A DNA stretch of 64,000 nucleotides, taken from positions 1,637,582 to 1,701,581 of the forward strand of contig NW_006921536.1 in the NCBI RefSeq assembly GCF_000340215.1. Reading direction: 5' to 3'. The position numbers were made by a program, and so were the translations under genes. Position 1 is the first letter of the stretch. Every line of letters starts with the position of its first letter. The notes beneath the pieces were generated by a model, which worked only from the letters and a program-made list of their open reading frames with translations, had not been told where the DNA came from and made no database searches. This DNA is from Pseudocercospora fijiensis CIRAD86. Its lineage: Eukaryota > Ascomycota > Dothideomycetes > Mycosphaerellales > Mycosphaerellaceae. Below are positions 57,041-64,000 of this stretch, piece by piece.

Positions 57041-57099
57041 AGAGCTGTATTTACTATAGAAACAAGACCTTCTAAGACTATAGAAATAAGACTATTCTA

Positions 57100-59700
57100 A
57101 GCGCTATATTAATCTATTATTACTTACTTCCGCGCCTTCTACGGTATCCTTATTACTAATTGCTTAGCCGCTCGCCTCTTCTATACGCCTGCTAGCACCT
57201 TCTTAAGCAAGACCTTCTTAGTTAGCTTCTTCTAGCGCCTTCCGCGGCCTTTCGGTAGTAACGATAGCGCTAGCGGAGCGCTCGAAGGTAGCGCTAGTAG
57301 AGCGCTTAAAGGTAGCGCTAGCGGAGCGCTCGAAGGTATAGTTATTTAAGCGGCTAGCGGTGCGCGTAGTTAAGTCGGAGTATTGTCTTCGGCCGGAAGG
57401 CTGCTACTACGAGGCCGCGGCGCTACGGTAGTATTATCGTCGTTATTGTTTTTACTCGAGAACCCGTTAAACTCGTTACCGTCGGAAGAATAGGAATACT
57501 AGCTATCGCCGCTTAGTACCTCGCCTTTAGAATAGCCGTAGTCTAAGTCTTCTATATTGCTATAGGTATTAGTAACGCTATAGCAAAGCTTAGAATAGGG
57601 ATTGCCTCTCTTCCGGTAAAGATAGGTATTATTATTACAACCCTTTATATAGCGATAGTTAGTCGCTCCGTTAAGTAGCACCTATGCCTATCGCTTCGAA
57701 GCTAGCGATAAAGTAATAACCTTGTCCTTACAACCTTAGAATACCGAGAACGGTAAATAGTACTTTATAGGTTATAGGTGTCGGATATAGAAATAGCCCT
57801 TAATCTTGCCCTATAGTGTCTGTATCTTATAGAGCGACTTAGCTACGCTATTGTCGTCTTTAAATTGCGAGGTAAGCTATCTAATAACTATACGCGGTCT
57901 ATTAGTAACGCGATATCTCTTCGGAATCTCGAGGCTAATAAGGTTACTAATATTAAAGCTATATCGCTCTTGCCTTCTACTATAAGAGCGGTCTACTTTA
58001 GCATTCGCGGAAGCCTAGTTTGCCGAGATTAAGTCTATTAGAATAGCGTAGTTCTTATCGATTTTAATAGACCTTCTAGCACTCGAGATATAGATAGAGC
58101 GGCGGCTATATGTCTCTTTAAAGTAAGGTACGTCGACGCGGCGTACACTATATACAATTAAGGCTTCTAACTCGGTAGCTAGATAGCGGTGCTCGTCGTT
58201 CTCGAAGTCCGCAATATCGTTATTAAATTCAATATTATATACGTCCGCTAAGGTCGTAGAAACGGTAGTTACGGAAGCCGTATCGTCGTCGTTAGCTATC
58301 CTAGCAGCAATCTCGTTAATAGGTTATAGGTCCTTGTCTTCGAAGATTAGGTTAACGTTGCCTTTATTCGCGAGCCGGCGGCACTCCTCGCTAATAAATA
58401 GCTAGTTAGCTAGAGGGTTACGGTTAAAGAAGGCCTTAAAGGGTATTATTTTAATAGCCGAGTGCTAGGTTAGGTTATAGATCCGTATAGCCTCGTACGT
58501 CGCTGCAACCTAACCCTTTAAGCCTTTCTCGAGTTTAATAGCCGCAATGCGCCTCTTAAGGATACCGTTAGCTTGTTCTATAAGCCCTTATAATTAAGGA
58601 TAATAAGGTACGCCGTAAGCTATCTTTATACCGAAGGACTTAATTAGCTTCTTAACAATACCCTTAAACTCCTTGCTATTGTCCATTTAATATAGCTCTA
58701 TAAGGCTAATAAAGGAGGCGAAGTCCTATATATAGAAGGCAATTTCCGAGGAGTCCTTAGATACTAAGCAATAGGTCTTTAAGAACTTAGTCTTATAGTC
58801 CTTTATATAAAGGACGTACTAGTATAGACTATTAGGCTCCGTTAAGAAGTCGATAAGGTCTATTTAGATACGACTAAGGACCTTAGAGGTCTTAATATAG
58901 TCTAGGGGAATTCTCTTCCTATCCGAGGGCTTCTATCGTAGCAGGGAGTACACTCTATAGTACTTAATTACCTTATCGATATCCCTCTTTATAATACCTT
59001 AGAATTTGAGGTTAACAAGCGCTTAGACAGGTCTACGGCGGCCGTATACAAGGCCGCAATGCTCCGTAGCAAGGACGTTAAATATCTCGTATTCCTAAAT
59101 AACCTATATTAGTAGCCCTTCCTTCTTAACGTATATAAGCCGACTGTTCTTATAATCGTATATAAATCTTCTTAGTGCCTATTTACGCTCTTAGTACTCG
59201 GTTTTACTAATCTTAGCGCGGTTTGGAAGGTCTTTAAGTAGTATTATAACCTACTAAATAAGGCGGAGGTATCGAGAACGCATATACCGCTTCCTAGTAG
59301 TAGTAGTAGTCCTAGCAAGATAGTTGTCGAATTTGACCCGTACAGAGGCATCAAATAGCTCTATAGCACGCTTACGGTCGCTAGTTAATATAGGAACGAT
59401 AGTCTAAGGTATAGGAGGTCGAGGAATCGGCCTAATAGGCGTATTATAGTTACGGCGGAGGTTATCGAGTCGTAACTCTAGTAAAAGCGGTCGTAGAATA
59501 GGTATAGTTATCGCTATCGTAAGCTTAATTCCGGCTTCGAGATTTCGGAGGTTGTCGCTTTATACTATAGTGTCTAATAGCCTTTATTTTATAGTACGGA
59601 AAGTAGGATATCTTATATAACGACGTCCCTATTAACCGAGAGTGTATTACTTAGTTATAGTAGTATTCGAGAGCGTAGCAGCTAAGTCGAGAATCGGCCT
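57100..59700 (-). pseudogene. Integrase (DDE) protein of the second repeat block
   Basis: The minus-strand frame is broken by RIP stops. Upstream, a His/Cys zinc-finger-like region (EHCGLVYGRRRPVQALVNLK...KYYRVYSLLR, about 58.93-59.06 kb). Catalytic core: IDLIDFLTEP (first Asp, about 58.86 kb), MDNSKEFKGIVKKLI (second Asp, about 58.66-58.69 kb) and YYP.L.GLIEQANGILKRRI (Glu, about 58.57-58.6 kb). The C-terminal part contains an Ala/Pro/Leu repeat. Boundaries are approximate. Confidence 0.65.
57263..57334. repeat. 24 bp tandem repeat, three units
   Basis: GGTAGCGCTAGCGGAGCGCT followed by CGAA, three times with a few transitions, encoding Ser-Ser-Ala-Pro-Leu-Ala-Leu-Pro-like repeats on the minus strand in the integrase protein tail. 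Confidence 0.8.
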
Positions 59701-59762
59701 TAGCGCGCTTAGCAACTACTAGATTACTACCGAATTTGCCTCGGAAATTGCACTTCCGCTAC

Positions 59763-59830
59763 TAATAACGCCTAGCACTACTAATAACTACTATTTCTAC
59801 GCCTAGCACTACTAACAACTACTATTTCTA
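59763..59830. repeat. Short tandem repeat near the right end of the integrase element
   Basis: ACGCCTAGCACTACTAA followed by AACTACTATTTCT occurs twice in succession with one T/C difference. Confidence 0.75.
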
Positions 59831-60082
59831 TACTAACTAGGGGATCAAATAGCCGCTATTTGATCAAAGAAGGTCTAGACACCAAATAAGGCCTATTCTA
59901 TTAAACTGTATAACGAGTAGGCTAAGTTTAACGAAATAGGGCCTTTTACGTATAGGCGATAACACCGCGCTTAAGCTCTGTCGTTGTTCTTGCTAGCAAC
60001 GCCTAAGGATGTGTTTCGTTTGGCTAAATACCTTCGAATGGTGTATGTGTCTAGACTAATCTTATTAACTAGAAGGAGTTCC

Positions 60083-60264
60083 TGTTATGAATCGTGCTAA
60101 GGATACAACTAATTATCGGATTAACAACTATATAACTATACGAAGAAGGATTAGGAGCTAGCTACAGAAACTGCAGTTAATATACCTATTATATGTCCTT
60201 CCTCTTAGCATAGGTTAGCTAATGGTATTAGCTAACTAGCATATCACCTAACTGAACTACAACA
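60083..60264 (-). repeat. Probable 3' LTR of the Copia element
   Basis: 182 bp on the minus strand, starts TGTTGTAG directly after the purine tract and ends ATAACA. The partner LTR is out of the window, so the outer end is inferred from the TG..CA rule. Confidence 0.5.
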
Positions 60265-61905
60265 CTCCCCCTTAGGTAGAGATAATGTACTGTTTAGATT
60301 AGACACTCTAAATCTAGGCTTAGAGCTTTACTTTATCTTCTAACTGCCTTTAGATATTAGACTATATCTGCTTTATATGCAGCTTCATATACTATACTAC
60401 TTACACGTGCTTATATTACATTGTTTGCTAATTGGTTTGCTTTAGAGTAATGTCCTTAGTCGTAATTATAGGGTTAGCAGGCGCCTATAAAAGATACTTA
60501 AACTTAACTAGACAACTTGAACTTTTACAATCTACTCTTTAGCAATCCCCTAAGTACTAGTAGCCTCTACTAGAATTCAAATTCTTACTAAGACCTTTTA
60601 AGTCTAACAGCTAGCCGAGACTTTATTATAGCGATAATTCTTTACCCTAGCCTAGGGAGTATAGCGAGTAGTATAGGTAGTAGTAGCAGCGGCGGCGGTA
60701 GTAATGATCTAAACAAGAATCGGCACCCTTCGCGTTATAATAAGCTCTAGTTTATAGAGACTAGTAAGTGTTGCTATTAGAGTTTCCCCTTTCCTAACAA
60801 TTTGCTAACTAGGCGCAGTCCTTAAGGAAGTTTAGTTAACTGTCGCGATTCTCTAGAGAATTATCTAGTACTTAACTAATATTAGTCCGGAGCAGACTCC
60901 GCCTTAGCTACGTAACGTTAATGTTAGGCATTTTATTACGAGCTAGGATAATGCTCGGCTGTTTCTAAGTATGCCTCCGCGTCTACGTAAGGCGGCTAAG
61001 GCATTCAATTTAGGCTTAAAATCGAATGTCAACTACTTACCTGCCGCGCTTGTATATACGGCTACTGCTAGACGCGTATATACTAGTAACAGCTAGTGCG
61101 GTCCTTACAAGTAGTTAAAGGGTCCGTACTTAGAGTATATAACTCTAAGTTATCGAATTAACGGTTAGGATATCGCTTTCCTAAAGGGCGCTTGCACTAA
61201 CTGTGCTAGCCTAAATTATTATAGTTAATGCGAGTTCTCTAGTAAGTTAAATCTAGTCTTATGCATTTTTTTGAAGCAAAAACACTAATTCTTTTATTAG
61301 GTTACGTCTCTCGGCTACGCTCTAATACGAATCGTTAGGCGCCTATAGCGCCTCTACTGCCTCGCAATCCGGGGAGTAGAGTAGGCACTAATTAGCGTCG
61401 TCTATATATGCTAGTCCCGTCTAGCATCGATTAGAGTACTCCTTAGGGCGCCTAGGCAGTAGCAAATTTGCTACTATAGTAGGCAAATGCTTATACCTAG
61501 GCTACTGCTTAGGGACGTAGTCGTAGGCTAGGTTCTAGGTTGTCTACTAGTCCTAGCTCGACTCGCGATTCTAGTAGTCCTTAGAGGGGTTTCTCTAATT
61601 ACGAAGATAGTAATGCTAAGATAGGTAGCTAATTAGGGAGATTCGTTTTTTTTTTTTAGTAGGCAGAGAGTTGTAATGTGTGTTTTCGATTTTGAAATAG
61701 GCTAGGTAGTCTAGATTAGTAAAAGCCTTATAGCATTAGAGAGTTTCTAACTCTTAAGGGCTAAGGTATTTCTTCCTGCTTAGTCTTAATGTTGTTATAA
61801 AAGAAATTTTGCAGCTCAGACTGTATAGTACAGCTAGGCTGTTTCTAGAAATTAGAATGAAATTCAATAAGTGTGTAAAGTTTGTTTTTAATCCTACAAA
61901 TAAGA

Positions 61906-61927
61906 TTTTTTTTTTTTTTTTTTTTTT
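61906..61927. repeat. T22 homopolymer
   Basis: A run of 22 T just downstream of the end of the Copia pol frame (poly-A on the element's strand). It may mark the tail of another inserted sequence. Confidence 0.8.
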
Positions 61928-61989
61928 AAAGGAGTAACTTAGGAGTTTGTCCTAGAGACGCTGTGTTATTAGAGAATTTTGTTTGGAGA

Positions 61990-63600
61990 TTTAGGCTTAG
62001 TAAAACAGTCCGCCAGCTGTTTGTTAGTAGTAACGAATTCGACACTAATCTTTCCCTAGGTATACTGTTCTCTATAGTAGTAGTTCCTAAGGGAAACGTG
62101 CCTTAACCTCTTAGAATTAGTGTAGTCCTTAATAAGGGAAATAGCTAACTGGTTGTCCACCTAGATATAAATCCTATTAACTTCTTCCCTAGTAAGTGGT
62201 TAAAGCTTAGTCATCAAATTTCGGAGCTAGCAGATTTCTCTATATACTTCTATTAGAGCAACATACTCTACTTTAGTGCTAGAGAGTACGACTTCCTTCT
62301 AGAGCTATAATCTCTATATAATTAGAGTGTTGTTAAGAAGTATAAGGGCGCCTAATGTTGATCTTAATAATAAAGGGTTACTAGCAAAGTCTGCGTTAGA
62401 GTATGCCTAAAATTCTAAAGTTTTCTTCTTTCTAAAGACAAGTCCTTTATCAACTATACTAGCAATATACCTCTAGAGATGTTTAGCAGCTATAATATGC
62501 TTAGGTCCGGGATTCTGAAGGAACCTAGCAAGGTGGTTGACGGTATAGCTAATATCTAGTCTAGTCTAGTTAGCTAGAAACTGCATTTTACTAATTATAG
62601 TGTTAAATAGCTAGTAGTCCTAACGGTTATAGGGGGTTATAAGAGGCTCGTAAAGCTTCTTAAGTGGATGCTTTATTAGCTTGTACTAGTCTAAGCTATG
62701 CTTCTAAAGCTTCTCTTTAGTATAGTGTATCTAGGAGATAGTAAGGTTTCCCTCCTTATCTTCCTTTAGATAAAGGCCTAGAAACAGGTTAGACGTAACA
62801 ATCTTAATTGTATACTTCTTGCGAAGACCTTCAATTAGAGCATCGATCTTTGCCTTAGAGGTTCTAAAGATTTAGAAGTTATCTATATAAAGGAGGATAA
62901 GAATACTATTACCTTGCTATAGGCAATAGTCACTCTTTGTCCTACTTAGGCTAAGTTGACGAAGAGTATCTAAAGCATTATAGTGCTAGAGATTAGCAGC
63001 CTGCTTAAGGCTATACAATCCTTTTCTAATACGGATGATCTACTTTAGAGGGTGCTTCTTAAATAGGTGCACGCCTTCTAGGGGTCTAATAAAAATCTCT
63101 TTATCTAGAGGGGGATTTAAGAAAGCAGTCTCGATATCAATCTGTCTTCGCTTCTAGTTTTTGTTTACTAAAAGCCTAAGGACAAGTCTAGTAGTAGCTG
63201 CTCTTAGTATAGGAGTATAGGTGTTAATATAGTTAAGACCTTGCTTCTATATAAAGCCTCTAGCTATCTATCTTGCCTTGTATTTGTTAATAGAGCCGTC
63301 TAGCAGGTATTTGATCTTGAAAACCTATTTTCCTATTAGAGGTGTTCTGCCTTTTAGTAGGGATTCGGCTAGAATCCACTCGATTGCACTAGACTTTTTA
63401 AGAGACCTTATCTCTTTTGTAACGGCTTTTCTCTATTCATCCTAGTTAGGCCTTTTTAGGGCTTCAGCTAGGGTTGTTAGGTTAGCTAGCTTCTAAGCAT
63501 CTTTTGTAGCAGCAGCTATAGCAATCTTAGTAATCTTGCTATAGTTATGCTTAGCTACGGCTCTGCCCGACCTAAGTCGTACTTCGGTTTAAGGAGGGTT
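61990..63600 (-). pseudogene. Copia Pol: reverse transcriptase and RNase H
   Basis: The minus-strand frame has scattered TAG stops. RT signatures: EIRSLKKSSAIEWIL (about 63.4 kb), FKIKYLLDGSINKYKAR (about 63.3 kb), RRQIDIETAFLNPPLDKEIF (about 63.1 kb) and LLYIDNF (about 62.89 kb), where the family's YVDD has become YIDN. RNase H: NADFASNP (about 62.39 kb), STKVEYVAL (about 62.27 kb) and the C-terminal ADCFTKP (about 62.0 kb), typical of Ty1/Copia. Not functional. Confidence 0.8.
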
Positions 63601-64000
63601 TAGCTAAGGTAGGTTAGGAGCCCTCTTTCTCTTGCTAGTAGTCTTAGGGACTTAGAAGGGAGTAATTAGGGTATCTTCTAGTTTAGTAGTATCTGTTTCT
63701 TAAGTATACTAATTTTTCTTAGAAGCAGCTTCCTACTAGGTAGCTAGTAGTTCTAGTTAGTAATTTTGGAGTGTTAGCTTATTAGCTATAGGTGTTGGCT
63801 AAGGTAGTGTTCCTTACTTAAGTGTACCTTGCTCCCCCTAAGCTATAAGGGAGTCTTCCTAATCTTCCTAATTATAAGCCTGCTAAGGCTAAGGGATGCT
63901 ACCTCTAAATAGCTCCCCCTAAGGTTCTAAAGAGTGCTAAGGTGTTTAGTTATTACTAGGGAATAGTGCTAGGATTCCTAACTCAAATAAAAGGTTAGAC

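Larger units (their letters stand above)
56860..59935 (-). mobile_element. RIP-mutated integrase-encoding element with palindromic ends
   Basis: Both ends carry copies of a palindromic motif around CTATTTGATCAAATAG. Left: GGCCTATTTGGTCAAATAGG at about 56860, and again at about 56922. Right: TCAAATAGCCGCTATTTGA at about 59849, plus AAATAAGGCCTATT at about 59884. TAGACCTT is found in inverted order near both ends. The interior shows strong RIP and a minus-strand integrase frame. A 100-N gap near the left end hides part of it. The integrase type and lack of visible LTRs suggest a Ginger/KRBA2-like DNA transposon; a decayed Gypsy fragment is the alternative. Confidence 0.5.
60083..64000 (-). mobile_element. 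Ty1/Copia retrotransposon, RIP-mutated, truncated by the window edge
   Basis: Minus strand. The pol frame enters from the right edge and ends near 61990. A probable 3' LTR follows at 60264-60083, preceded on the minus strand by the polypurine tract AAGGGGGAG. The 1.7 kb between the end of pol and the LTR has no pol-like frame. The 5' part lies outside the window. Confidence 0.75.

Overview
The window is nuclear DNA of a filamentous ascomycete, probably a Dothideomycete (inference). The genes have short introns of about 45-70 bp with GT..AG ends and CTRAY branch sites. The products are fungal families: DUF1996, Opi1, PDR-type ABC transporter, intradiol dioxygenase and small secreted cysteine-rich proteins. 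Two large blocks (about 15.35-32.97 kb and 56.86-64.0 kb) are repeat DNA mutated by repeat-induced point mutation (RIP): CpA/TpG are depleted, TpA is very common, CpG is retained, and long reading frames are cut almost only by TAG.

Layout. 0.07-1.7 kb: a tandem duplication carrying two small secreted cysteine-rich proteins. 1.9-4.5 kb: an F-box protein and a divergent DUF7730-like protein. 4.7-11.9 kb: a cluster of three kinase paralogues plus a fourth copy without a catalytic core. 12.3-13.5 kb: a putative MITE and a short-chain dehydrogenase. 14.3-15.2 kb: splicing factor YJU2. 15.3-33.0 kb: a roughly 3.9 kb transposon encoding a DDE/integrase-like protein, split by a 13.7 kb Ty3/Gypsy chromovirus-like element with 171 bp LTRs and a 5 bp target duplication. 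This Gypsy element carries an unexplained third reading frame of about 1,600 codons after pol. 33.2-35.1 kb: APC/C subunit Cdc16/Cut9. 36.1-37.1 kb: a GPI-type surface protein with a nonsense codon in its signal peptide. 39.2-40.8 kb: a secreted DUF1996 protein. 42.1-43.0 kb: a coiled-coil protein with an apparent frameshift in an A12 run. 43.8-45.1 kb: an intradiol dioxygenase with one abnormal splice donor. 45.6-50.2 kb: a PDR ABC transporter. 51.4-53.0 kb: an Opi1 homologue. 55.9-56.3 kb: a small unknown protein. After a 100-N gap there is a RIP-mutated integrase-encoding element with palindromic ends, then a Ty1/Copia element that runs off the window.

The single-copy cellular genes (YJU2, CDC16, OPI1) are intact. 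YJU2 and CDC16 are divergent, and the first transposon island lies between their start codons, ending about 200 bp from each. The dioxygenase and ABC transporter lie in tandem on the minus strand and could serve aromatic-compound breakdown and efflux, but nothing in the sequence proves a joint role. The most unusual items are the extra reading frame in the Gypsy element, the hairpin at which the outer element is inserted, the GG splice donor of the dioxygenase, and the kinase cluster with its hollowed-out copy.
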